Below are positions 1 through 6,613 of a stretch of 9,049 nucleotides of DNA, one piece after another. Under the pieces are notes generated by a model. That model was not told the DNA's origin and made no database searches. It was given only the letters and a program-made list of their open reading frames with translations. A program made the position numbers and the translations under genes. The stretch comes from Neorhizobium sp. UBA3556 (GTDB taxonomy: Bacteria; Pseudomonadota; Alphaproteobacteria; Rhizobiales; Rhizobiaceae), in contig DFNX01000012.1 of assembly GCA_002376235.1 (NCBI GenBank), positions 1 through 9,049 of the forward strand, read 5' to 3'. Numbering within the stretch: position 1 is the first letter of the stretch; each line of letters begins with the position of its first letter.

Positions 1-127
1 CTCGTGCCGCCAGCATGTCCTCAACCATTCGAAGGCTCAATGGAAAACGGAAATAGAGCCATACGGCATGTGCGATGATTTCGGCGGGAAACCGATGGCG
101 TCGGTAAAGAGGATCTCGGTCAGTCAT
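1..127 (-). pseudogene. IS6-family transposase, N-terminal fragment (cut by window edge)
   Basis: Read on the minus strand from an ATG at 127-125, the frame gives 42 residues beginning MTDRDPLYRRHRFPAEIIAH and containing VWLYFRFPLSLRMVEDML. This is the conserved start of IS6/IS26-type DDE transposases and aligns with the second copy in this window (3588-3884), which has VWLYFRFPFSLRLIEEML. The two differ at many positions, so they are different elements and not a duplication. No lesion is visible in the part present; the rest of the gene lies outside the window, so whether it is intact cannot be judged. A possible element end (GTGACGATGCC, 167-177) lies about 40 bp upstream of the start. Confidence 0.8.
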
Positions 128-166
128 AAGCCGAGCATCCCACATCAAAGTCCATGGCTCGTTAAG

Positions 167-177
167 GTGACGATGCC
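167..177. repeat. possible terminal inverted repeat of the left-edge IS6 element
   Basis: The reverse complement reads GGCATCGTCAC, close to GGCGATGTCAC, the outer end of the complete IS6 element at 3116-3918. It lies at about the expected distance in front of the transposase start and just before recognisable IS30 sequence begins. It is a guess from similarity and position; the partner end is outside the window. Confidence 0.3.
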
Positions 178-440
178 ATACTAAATCCTGCTCCCCGGCA
201 TCAAACAATGGCCGCCGACATTGAGATCTACTTCTGCGATCCTCGATCTCCTTGGCAGCGCGGTTCGAATGAGAACACCGACCGATTACTGCGCCAGTAT
301 CTCCCACGCGGTACTGACCTCTCTGTGCAGCCAAGCCAAACTCAGTGCAATCGCGACGCAGCTCAACGAGCGCCTAAGAAAGACTTTCTTTATCAGACGC
401 CAGTCGAAAGATTGCAGAGTGTGTTGCTGCGATCAGTTGA
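178..440 (+). pseudogene. IS30-family transposase, decayed C-terminal remnant
   Basis: From about 205 one frame encodes IEIYFCDPRSPWQRGSNENT followed by DRLLRQYLPRGTDLSV, the signature of the IS30-family catalytic C-terminus; the final Glu of the DDE triad is expected in GSNEN. The match jumps to the +1 frame near 330 (SQAKLSAIATQLNERLRKT), returns near 383-393 (QTPVERLQ), and jumps again near 415 to ECVAAIS with a stop at 438-440, which is the likely ancestral C-terminus. Three frame changes in under 100 bp and the loss of the N-terminal two thirds mean it cannot make transposase. The upstream part was probably removed when the IS6 element at the left edge arrived. Confidence 0.8.
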
Positions 441-444
441 ACCC

Positions 445-605
445 GCCCTCGAAACCGGTCGTAGAATTTCGCTTTCTGACTGAAGAAACCTATCCCGCTC
501 AAGCGTTGCCCGTTGAGCATCCAGGATCGTTTCTGAAAAGAAAAAGATCCAGTCGGTGATATCAAGCGTGCGTTGATGTTGCTCAAGCTCGAAATAGTAA
601 GGGAG
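445..605 (-). pseudogene. Fic-family protein, C-terminal fragment
   Basis: On the minus strand the frame at about 605-490 reads PYYFELEQHQRTLDITDW and then SETILDAQRATLERDRF; after a one-step frame change near 490 it continues FFSQKAKFYDRFRG. Many Fic/DUF4172-type proteins carry this order after the Fic core: a YY..LE helix, LDIT.W, ILDAQR and a KFYDRFRG segment. The HPFxxGNGR AMPylation motif would lie upstream and is absent, so only the tail of a once longer gene remains. It ends abruptly where the IS30 remnant begins (about 441), consistent with interruption by that element. The family is recalled from motif memory, not a search. Confidence 0.5.
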
Positions 606-681
606 ACCATCGGAATCCGGCCGCTTGCAACGCCCGGATTCTCAGAAAAGACGCGGTTTCAATACTTCGCATCCATGCCTG

Positions 682-2025
682 CTATAGAACCGAAGCGGAT
701 TTGGGGAACAGGAGGAAAGCCAGCATCGCAGCTGCCGCCGCCCCAAGCCACACTCCTGTCCATGAAGACTGGTTCACGATCAGCGGGATTGCCAGCGGCG
801 TCAGGAAGTAGACGCTGAAGGCGAAAGTATTGCCGAGGCCAAGCGCCGTGGCGACGTGTTTCATACCCGCGATCGTCGCTAGTTCGGTATAGGCGATGCC
901 ATGCCACGTCGAGGAAACGGTTCCACCGACGATCAGAAGGGCTGTCGATACCACTATCATCAATCCTGCGCTGGCAGGCGCACTCGTCGCCAATGCGACG
1001 GTCAAGGCCAATGCACTGAATACAGCGAGCGTCACCAGAGCACAGCCTCTTAGAAACGACCTACGATTCTTGTGTCGGTCCGTAAAACGCCCGCTCCAGA
1101 CCCGTGTGAACGCAGCGCTGAGTTGAAATACAACAATGCTACCACTGATTGAGGCGGTGCCGAGATGCGCGAAGTCATGCAGGAAGACAGCCGCGAATGT
1201 CACGACAGCGACCTGCGGAACGCAAAGTGCTCCAAGTCCACAGACCATGCGCCAGACCTGGCCGTTTCTGAGTGGACTACGCGCAGGTTGCAAAGGCGTG
1301 GAAGAGTTGGGAGCGGCTCTCGCAGCCTGTAATGGGGGATCATGCAGCCATGCCCAAGCGAAGGCGGTTGTGACGAAGCAGAATGCGGCGAGGACGGCAT
1401 AGACAGTCTGAAACCCTGAACGCTCGGCAATCGTCGGCAGAATGAGCGCCCCCAGCGCACCACCTGCCGGGAGCGCCATCTGTCGGACGCTCATCGCAAA
1501 TCCCCGCTCGCCTTCGTGAAACCATCTCATCACCGCGCGACCGCTCGAGCCGTTGAGGCTTCCTCCGATCGCGCCGACGAAGAAAAGCGCCAAAGCAAGC
1601 AGCCAGGTTGATGGAACGCCACTGGCGAGCGGCGAAACGAACAGCGCCATGAGCGCCAACACGAGGCCGGTCAGACCAAGGCCTATCAGCAGGATTTTCC
1701 GGTCACCCAGCCGATCCGTCACCAGCCCCCACGGCAGTTCGCTTAAGGCGATGCCGAGGCCCATCGCCCCAAGGATGCAACCGAGGTCGGATGTGCCTAT
1801 GTGGTAGTCGGCGCGCATGAAGACCGCAGTTGTCGGTATGCCGGATAGGGCTGCCGCGAAGCTGGCATTGGCGGAGACGCCAATGCCAAGAACACGCCAA
1901 CGATGGCCGGAGCCAAACCGATTTCTATCTTCAATGACCGATGGCAATTCTCGACCTCTGTTTTCAGATATTGCCGATCTCTGCGATAAACCGCTCCGTT
2001 CTTCATCCAGATTACTCATTTTCAT
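682..2025 (-). CDS. MFS transporter, 12-TM type
   Basis: A 447-residue integral membrane protein of the major facilitator superfamily, a proton-coupled or facilitated carrier of the inner membrane. About 40 polar residues precede a chain of hydrophobic segments compatible with 12 helices. The loop between helices 2 and 3 carries GLVTDRLGDRK (residues 100-110), the MFS motif A. GSLNGSSGRAVMRWF in the N-terminal half resembles the nitrate/cyanate-porter side of the superfamily, but the substrate cannot be read from sequence. The start ATG at 2025 has AAGGA six bases upstream. It is divergent from a LysR-type gene with a 110-bp gap packed with inverted repeats, so that regulator probably controls it. 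The frame is intact; no partner gene follows it. Confidence 0.88.
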   Translation of the reverse strand: MKMSNLDEERSGLSQRSAISENRGRELPSVIEDRNRFGSGHRWRVLGIGVSANASFAAALSGIPTTAVFMRADYHIGTSDLGCILGAMGLGIALSELPWGLVTDRLGDRKILLIGLGLTGLVLALMALFVSPLASGVPSTWLLALALFFVGAIGGSLNGSSGRAVMRWFHEGERGFAMSVRQMALPAGGALGALILPTIAERSGFQTVYAVLAAFCFVTTAFAWAWLHDPPLQAARAAPNSSTPLQPARSPLRNGQVWRMVCGLGALCVPQVAVVTFAAVFLHDFAHLGTASISGSIVVFQLSAAFTRVWSGRFTDRHKNRRSFLRGCALVTLAVFSALALTVALATSAPASAGLMIVVSTALLIVGGTVSSTWHGIAYTELATIAGMKHVATALGLGNTFAFSVYFLTPLAIPLIVNQSSWTGVWLGAAAAAMLAFLLFPKSASVL

Positions 2026-2033
2026 GCTCTGTC

Positions 2034-2063
2034 CTTATTCCGTCCAGCTATTGACGGAATAAG
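2034..2063. promoter_or_regulatory. perfect 11-bp inverted repeat in the MFS leader, overlapping its ribosome binding site
   Basis: CTTATTCCGTC (2034-2044) and GACGGAATAAG (2053-2063) are exact inverted repeats around an 8-bp spacer. In the MFS transcript this forms an 11-bp stem whose 3' arm runs into the AAGGA Shine-Dalgarno sequence, so folding could hide the ribosome binding site. It could equally be a protein operator on DNA. Confidence 0.6.
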
Positions 2064-2077
2064 CTTACAGAGCGACG

Positions 2078-2109
2078 ATAGTCCTGATAATCAGATTATA
2101 TGGGACTAT
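2078..2109. promoter_or_regulatory. nested inverted repeats between lysR and MFS gene, candidate LysR operator
   Basis: Outer arms ATAGTCC (2078-2084) and GGACTAT (2103-2109) enclose the palindrome CTGATAATCAG (2084-2094). A minus-strand TATAAT (2095-2100), a likely -10 element for the MFS gene, lies between them. LysR-type regulators usually bind dyads with a T-N11-A core in divergent promoters, often repressing themselves, and this arrangement fits. The binding role is inferred from layout. Confidence 0.45.
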
Positions 2110-2135
2110 TGCTCCCGATTTTCAGGATGATAGCG

Positions 2136-3056
2136 ATGAGCAAACCCACGCTTGATCTCGACGTTTTGCGCAGCTTCACCGTCGGCATGGATCTCGGCAG
2201 CTTCGCCAAGGCGGCCGAACGGTTGGGGCGCTCGACATCAGCGGTCAGCGCCCAGATAAGAAAACTTGAAGAACAATCCGGCGTCGCGATCTTCCGCAAG
2301 GCAGGTCGCGGACTGGCTCTGACGGAAGCCGGCGAAACTTTGTTGTCCTATGCGCGCCGGCTTCTCGATCTCAACGACGAGGCGCTTGTCTCCGTGCAGG
2401 GAATGGCGGCCGAAGGGTGGTTACGCGTCGGTCTTCAAGAGGATTTTGGCGAAACCCTGCTGCCGCGCATTCTTGGCCGCTTCGCACGCGGACATCCCAA
2501 GGTGAAGATCGAGGCTAGGGTAGCACGCAATGCCGAGTTGCTTGATCTGGTGTCCAAAGGTCGGCTCGATTTCGCACTGGCTTGGGATGACGGTTTATCT
2601 ACGACGCAAAGTCCACATAAAACCATGATCGGAGCCGTGCCGGTCCATTGGATCGGAGCCACCGACCAAGAATTGCAAATTACGGAGCGAGGAGAGCCGC
2701 TTCCCCTCGTCGCCTATGACGACCATTGCTGGTTTCGCAGCATCGCGACCGCCGCGCTCGATCGCGCCGACCGCCCGTGGCGCATCGCCCTGACTAGTCC
2801 AAGCCTTGCGGGTATTTGGGCTGGCGTATCTGCCGGTCTGGGCATTACGATCCGAACCTCCATCGGCCTGTCTCCCAATCTACGCCTTCTTGAAGAAGGC
2901 GAGTATGGGTTGCCTCTATTGCGCTCGGTCGGCGTTGCCCTTCATAAGAAGGATGCCAAACTTGATCCTCTGCCTGAAAAATTGGCGATGATCGTCTCGG
3001 AAGAGGTCCGGCATTTTTGCCCGTGGTTGTCGATGCAAAAGAGGCTTATAGATTGA
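2136..3056 (+). CDS. LysR-type transcriptional regulator
   Basis: A 306-residue protein of normal LysR-family length. The winged helix-turn-helix occupies residues 6-65: LDVLRSFTVGMDLGSFAKAA, then RLGRSTSAVSAQIRKLEEQ, the standard LysR recognition region. A periplasmic-binding-protein-like effector domain follows from about residue 90. The start at 2136 (MSKPTLDLD) is preferred because family members begin a few residues before the helix-turn-helix and AGGA lies eight bases upstream; an in-frame ATG at 2100 would add 12 residues and overlap the candidate operator. It is divergent from the MFS transporter gene and most likely regulates it and itself. The effector is unknown. Confidence 0.88.
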   Translation: MSKPTLDLDVLRSFTVGMDLGSFAKAAERLGRSTSAVSAQIRKLEEQSGVAIFRKAGRGLALTEAGETLLSYARRLLDLNDEALVSVQGMAAEGWLRVGLQEDFGETLLPRILGRFARGHPKVKIEARVARNAELLDLVSKGRLDFALAWDDGLSTTQSPHKTMIGAVPVHWIGATDQELQITERGEPLPLVAYDDHCWFRSIATAALDRADRPWRIALTSPSLAGIWAGVSAGLGITIRTSIGLSPNLRLLEEGEYGLPLLRSVGVALHKKDAKLDPLPEKLAMIVSEEVRHFCPWLSMQKRLID

Positions 3057-3115
3057 GGCTCATTGGGTGGCGTCGCCTTAACCTGGTTTGGAGTGCCATG
3101 ATTGCTTCTTCCTGA

Positions 3116-3132
3116 GGCGATGTCACTTTGTT
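3116..3132. repeat. IS6 element terminal inverted repeat, left end
   Basis: GGCGATGTCACTTTGTT, matching the right end at 16 of 17 positions in inverted orientation. Confidence 0.75.
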
Positions 3133-3170
3133 TGATCAACGGGTATAAAGTCGCTTGTCGGTGAGTTCGC

Positions 3171-3884
3171 GCTCCCGTCACGACTTTCCAATGCGCCCTG
3201 GCGCGGATGCGATGAATGTGGACGGCTAAGCTGAACGTTTGTGATGCGGCGCCACGAAGAGATTTCTGACTGCTGAAGAGACCCAGATGAACCGTTGCAG
3301 GCCTCCGACGGATCGGAAGCCCTGCATCATCCGCTCTGGCTTTTGAAGCGGCACGTGAGAATTCACCGCGCGATTGTTCAGCCCTTTGTGCGATTGATGT
3401 TCTGCGCCGGGCATGACATCCCGTTTTGCCGCGTTGTATGAGCGCTGTTTGTCGGTGATGATGCGCTTCGGCGACAGACCCTGCTTTTCAGCAGCCTGAC
3501 CAGCAATCGCTTGGCAGCCTTGGTATCGCGGCGGGTCTGGACGATCTCGTCGAGAACGTATCCGTCCTGGTCGACCGCACGCCACAGCTAATGGCTGCGA
3601 CCGCCAATGGAAATCACGACCTCGTCCAGATGGCAGATATCTTTCCGCGAAGGCTTCTTTCGACGCAGCTGCTTGGCATAAGCCGCCCCGAATTTGCGGC
3701 CCCCTCTCCGTATGGTTTCATAAGAGACGACGATGCCGCGCTCCACCAGCATCTCCTCGATCAGCCGCAGGCTGAAAGGAAACCGGAAATACAACCAGAC
3801 CGTATGCGAGATGACCTGTGGTGGAAAGCGGTGGTTCTTATAACTGATTATCGTCGAGCTCATCCTCGCCCAACTATCCGTCAT
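3171..3884 (-). pseudogene. IS6-family transposase, one nonsense and two frameshift lesions
   Basis: The N-terminal part (ATG 3884 or, more typical of the family, 3863) reads through VWLYFRFPFSLRLIEEML, GIVVSYETIRR and RRKKPSRKDICHLDEVVISI, which holds the first catalytic Asp. At 3590-3588 a TAG replaces the Trp codon of the expected GGR.HWLWRAVDQDG. The frame continues as LWRAVDQDGYVLDEIVQTRR until an A run at 3485-3488 has lost one base (AAA AAG CAG expected). It then resumes as QGLSPKRIITDK (second Asp), HKGLNNRAVNSHVP (where the third acidic residue, normally RAENSH, has become Val) and GFRSVGGLQRF. A third lost base near 3228 puts a stop after KRSA; the tail AVHIHRIRARAHWK continues in another frame. 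The C-terminal limit is approximate. Confidence 0.85.
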
Positions 3885-3901
3885 CCGTTAACAGGCTACT
3901 G

Positions 3902-3918
3902 AACAACGTGACATCGCC
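3902..3918. repeat. IS6 element terminal inverted repeat, right end
   Basis: AACAACGTGACATCGCC, the inverted partner of 3116-3132. It lies 18 bp upstream of the outermost possible transposase start (3884). Confidence 0.75.
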
Positions 3919-3963
3919 AGGAGGGCGCTTGTCGATGTTGCAGTCTGCGAAACAAAAGGGTAT

Positions 3964-3978
3964 GTTCCGCTTTCGTTC
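3964..3978 (+). promoter_or_regulatory. LexA (SOS) box upstream of dinB
   Basis: GTTCCGCTTTCGTTC is an exact GTTC-N7-GTTC, the direct-repeat LexA site of alphaproteobacteria. It lies 48 bp upstream of the dinB ATG at 4012 and 63 bp upstream of the preferred ATG at 4027, a normal promoter position. dinB is a frequent SOS gene, so the site predicts LexA repression and induction by DNA damage. Confidence 0.8.
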
Positions 3979-4026
3979 TTACGCATAACCCACAGCTACC
4001 AGCAGGCATCGATGCCAGGATCGCGA

Positions 4027-5121
4027 ATGGGCGACACCCTTCTGATCAGAAAGATCATCCATGTGGACATGGATGCGTTTTACGCCTCCGTTGAGCAGCG
4101 CGATAACCCGCAGCTGCGTGGCAAGCCGCTGGCCGTCGGAGGGGCTGCGGCTCGCGGCGTCGTAGCGGCCGCAAGTTATGAAGCACGCAAGTTCGGGGTT
4201 CACTCGGCCATGCCCTCGGTCACGGCGGCCAGAAAGTGCCCGGAGTTGATCTTCGTCAAACCACGGTTCGAAGTGTATCGCGCAGTCTCACAGCAGATCC
4301 GGGAGATCTTTGCTGAATACACACCGCTAATCGAGCCGTTGTCACTGGACGAAGCCTATCTCGATGTGACCGAAAATCTGAAGAACATGCCGATCGCCAC
4401 CGAGATCGCTCTGGAAATCCGGGGGAAGATCAAGGCGGTGACAGGCCTCAACGCGTCCGCGGGCATTTCCTACAACAAGTTTCTCGCCAAGATGGCCTCG
4501 GATCTCAACAAACCGAACGGCCAGGCGGTGATAACACCGAAGAATGGTCCGGCCTTCGTCGAGCAGCTTGCGGTCAAAAAATTCCATGGCGTCGGTCCTG
4601 CGACCGCTGAGAAGATGCATCGGCTGGGCATTGAAACAGGCGCAGACCTGAAAGGCCAATCGTTGCAATTCCTCACCCAGCATTTTGGCAAGTCTGGCCC
4701 CTATTTCTACGGGATTGCCCGTGGCATCGACAACCGCCAGGTCCGGCCGGACCGGGTGCGAAAATCCGTCGGCGCCGAAGATACGTTTGTTGAGGACATA
4801 GACGATCTCAATCGTGCGACAGCCGAATTGAAACCGCTGGCTGAGAAAGTCTGGTCCTACTGTCAGACCAAAGGTTTTAGCGGCAAGACCGTGACGGTGA
4901 AGATCAAGTACTCCGACTTCACCCAGGCGACACGCAGCAGAACCACCGCCCTGCCCTTTGCCGATTGCAACGACATTCTCGACGTGGCGTCAGGGCTTCT
5001 CGCAACCGTTTATCCGTTCAAGCGCGCGGTCAGGCTGCTCGGCGTGACATTGTCATCGCTGACGAATGAGCGTGCTGACGACGAGACTGAGGGCCAGTCG
5101 CAGCTTGGTTTCAGCCTATAG
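4027..5121 (+). CDS. dinB: DNA polymerase IV (Y-family translesion polymerase)
   Basis: A 364-residue error-prone polymerase that bypasses lesions and extends mismatched ends. Residues 9-24 (KIIHVDMDAFYASVEQ) hold the first catalytic Asp (D14) and a Tyr (Y19) at the steric-gate position. SLDEAYLDV (106-114) supplies D108 and E109. A helix-hairpin-helix, KFHGVGPATAEKMHRLGIE, follows, then the little-finger domain. The C-terminus QLGFSL is a sliding-clamp binding motif, so nothing is missing. The start at 4027 (AGGA six bases upstream) fits family length; ATG 4012 would add five residues. A LexA box lies upstream and a bidirectional terminator just downstream, so it is a single-gene SOS unit. 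Rhizobia often carry extra dinB copies on plasmids. Confidence 0.95.
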   Translation: MGDTLLIRKIIHVDMDAFYASVEQRDNPQLRGKPLAVGGAAARGVVAAASYEARKFGVHSAMPSVTAARKCPELIFVKPRFEVYRAVSQQIREIFAEYTPLIEPLSLDEAYLDVTENLKNMPIATEIALEIRGKIKAVTGLNASAGISYNKFLAKMASDLNKPNGQAVITPKNGPAFVEQLAVKKFHGVGPATAEKMHRLGIETGADLKGQSLQFLTQHFGKSGPYFYGIARGIDNRQVRPDRVRKSVGAEDTFVEDIDDLNRATAELKPLAEKVWSYCQTKGFSGKTVTVKIKYSDFTQATRSRTTALPFADCNDILDVASGLLATVYPFKRAVRLLGVTLSSLTNERADDETEGQSQLGFSL

Positions 5122-5130
5122 GGACAAACG

Positions 5131-5167
5131 AAAAAGCCCGCCGCGGGAGGAGGTGCGGCAGGCTTTT
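5131..5167. terminator. bidirectional terminator shared by dinB and the convergent small RNA
   Basis: Stem 5132-5144 pairs with 5155-5167 over 13 bp with one G-U wobble (AAAAGCCCGCCGC with GCGGCAGGCTTTT). The 10-base loop is GGGAGGAGGT, or ACCTCCTCCC on the minus strand. It has a T run on each strand: four T for dinB, five T for the minus-strand RNA. It begins 9 bp after the dinB stop. Confidence 0.85.
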
Positions 5168-5286
5168 CGAACTTTAGAACAACGGCTGGGAGGAGGAGTG
5201 CCGCTGTTCAGACAGGCGCCCCTTGGGAGGAGGATCGGGTCGCCTGAAACCGAAGCTCTGCGGGAGGAGGTGCATCGCTTCGTTGG
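5131..5286 (-). ncRNA. four-hairpin anti-Shine-Dalgarno small RNA, alpha-r14/NfeR1-like
   Basis: The minus strand carries four consecutive stem-loops, each with CCTCCTCCC in the loop. Loop motifs are at 5262-5270, 5225-5233, 5188-5196 and 5145-5153. Stems are 5251-5256/5277-5282 (6 bp), 5215-5222/5237-5244 (8 positions, one mismatch), 5177-5186/5200-5209 (10 bp with a wobble) and 5132-5144/5155-5167 (13 bp, the terminator). CCUCCUCCC pairs with GGAGG-type ribosome binding sites. Repeated exposed CCUCCUCCC loops define the rhizobial alpha-r14 RNAs (NfeR1 in Sinorhizobium meliloti), trans-acting repressors of translation usually described with three hairpins; here there are four. A TATAAG at 5297-5292 suggests transcription starts near 5285, giving about 155 nt. 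The -35 element is unclear. It converges on dinB. Confidence 0.8.
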
Positions 5287-5291
5287 AATTA

Positions 5292-5297
5292 CTTATA
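5292..5297 (-). promoter_or_regulatory. candidate -10 element of the small RNA
   Basis: TATAAG preceded by TGC-TG on the minus strand, about 7 bp upstream of the first hairpin. No good -35 hexamer is seen, so this is a weak call supported mainly by position. Confidence 0.4.
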
Positions 5298-5387
5298 CAG
5301 CATCCGTGAAAGCGGGTTAGAGCCGGCGCCGCAGCCCAGCCATGCGTCAAATGCAGATCGAGACGCCCGACTGCCTAAAATCGAGCG

Positions 5388-6365
5388 CTATACTCGAAAC
5401 CACTCGAAGGCGGTGAGGAGCTTTGTTGGCGGGTCGGCTTCCGGGTAACGGTAGATCTCGGTGCGCAGATACTGAAGCTCGGCTGCAAGATCAGGTTCAT
5501 CGACCTCGATCCACCATGATTTCGGGCGGCCTTCGCTGCCATCCGACCAGCGATAACCGCGTGCCTTCAGATGATCCTTCAGATCGAACGGGCTGTGTTC
5601 GGCAAAGACACGGACATGCGATTTCTGGCTTGCACGATGAAGTTCCGCAAATGGGGTGTCGGCATCCCGTTCGGACTTACGATCCAGAACCTCCAGCAGC
5701 GCAAAGAAGTCGTCGACTGCGCGATGGCCATCTTGGAAAAAGCCGGCCTGCCCGATCAGATAGCCAAGCTTGGTGCCTTCGAAGCCACGTGCCGACCAAT
5801 CGATCTCCGCATTCGAACAAGCTCAGGCCTTATCCGAGAAGTCCGCAGAGAACGCCTCGCAGAACGGACGATCGAAGCCGGCGTTATGGGCGATGATAAG
5901 ATCGGCCAGCTCGACCAGTGTCCGCACGGCCTGCATGTATATCATCTGGCCAGCCACCATCTCATCCGTAATGCCAGTGAGCTTTGTGATCTCGGATGGA
6001 ATGGAGACCGTCGGCTGCTGCAAGCCGCCACACACCCGTCACATCGCCAATCGTACCCTGCTCGTCAAAGGTGAAAGCGATCAGGCCGATCTCGGTGATC
6101 TCTTCCTTGCGGTGGTTAAGGCTAGTCGTCTCTGTATCGAGGATCACACCGTTCAGCGGAAACTCTGGACGGACGGCAGTTGCGACTGTCCGGGGGCGAG
6201 TTTTCTCAAGACCCGATAGTTGCCTGAGGCTGTCAGGTGTTCAACCATGTCCTGCTCGGTCATCGCTCGACCCGGAGACCGCTTACCTTGCGGATCAGAT
6301 GATCCCTCGACCACTGCGGCTGGATCATCTGAAAACATGTCGAACTGGGTAGGCAGCTGTGTCAT
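5388..6365 (-). pseudogene. DEDDh 3'-5' exonuclease (DnaQ/epsilon-like), three inactivating lesions
   Basis: The original protein had about 326 residues. Reading from ATG 6365 (AGGAA adjacent), it has a 70-residue leader, then Exo I ILDTETTSLNHRKEEITEIG, then Exo II/III regions SEITKLTGITDEMV, LIIAHNAGFDRPF and GHRAVDDFFALLEV (the DEDDh His and Asp). A C-terminal region follows with LKDHLKARGYRWSDG and a stop at 5390-5388. Lesions: a C lost from a C run at about 6192-6196 after RKLAP; a frame change near 6030 (two bases lost or one gained) before GGLQQPTVSIPSE; and TGA at 5825-5823 replacing the Trp expected after FSDKA. Motifs remain well conserved, so decay is recent. Such enzymes act in DNA proofreading or repair; the specific role is unknown. 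Confidence 0.85.
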
Positions 6366-6613
6366 TTCCTATCGCATCTGGTGCGTGGTGGTACCACGCG
6401 GATGCGATGCAGTGATGCGCTGACCTGTGGTGCGCGCGCCCTCATTTGCTCTTGATGGGAAGCGAACCGCCGTTCTCGCCATTAACGTCTTAGTAAAAAC
6501 AACGAAGTGATCCTGAATCTCCGCCCACCTACGTAGCTGCGGACCAACTATGCCTTGCTGGGCGCCTGTCCGATCGTTAAATCTTTTCGGCGCTTCCAAC
6601 ACAAGAGGATAAG
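6366..6613. other. intergenic region between exonuclease pseudogene and csp
   Basis: This 248-bp divergent spacer must hold the csp promoter and probably a long 5' leader, as is usual for cold-shock genes. It contains a 10-bp palindrome GTGGTACCAC near 6386-6396. No LexA box and no confident -10/-35 pair was found. Confidence 0.4.

Larger units (their letters stand above)
3116..3918 (-). mobile_element. complete IS6-family insertion sequence, inactive (803 bp)
   Basis: The ends are near-perfect 17-bp inverted repeats: GGCGATGTCACTTTGTT at 3116-3132 and, on the other strand, GGCGATGTCACGTTGTT at 3918-3902 (one mismatch). The 803-bp span and single transposase gene on the minus strand are normal for the IS6 family. 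The flanking octamers differ (CTTCCTGA before, AGGAGGGC after), so no 8-bp target duplication is present, which suggests rearrangement or adjacent deletion after insertion. The transposase is dead, so movement would need a transposase supplied in trans. Confidence 0.8.

Noticed and set aside
208..483. 91-residue plus-strand open frame as an intact gene
   Set aside because: Only the first half matches IS30 transposase; the rest is read out of frame after a lesion near 330. It is a pseudogene remnant.
3591..3902. 103-residue plus-strand open frame
   Set aside because: It is the antisense shadow of the IS6 transposase N-terminus, which matches a known family on the minus strand.
3108..3926. 8-bp target duplication around the IS6 element
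   Set aside because: CTTCCTGA and AGGAGGGC do not match in direct orientation.
5145..5270. Four GGGAGGAGG copies as strong ribosome binding sites or a simple tandem repeat on the plus strand
   Set aside because: None is followed by a credible start and gene, spacing is irregular (35-43 bp), and each copy sits in the loop of its own complementary stem. The minus-strand small RNA explains all four.
5251..5282. CRISPR-like array from repeated units at 5145-5282
   Set aside because: The repeats are only 9 bp, the intervals are stem arms rather than spacers, and there are no cas genes.
5066..5320. 84-residue plus-strand open frame overlapping the dinB end
   Set aside because: It is an out-of-frame read of the dinB tail, terminator and small RNA region, with no family resemblance.
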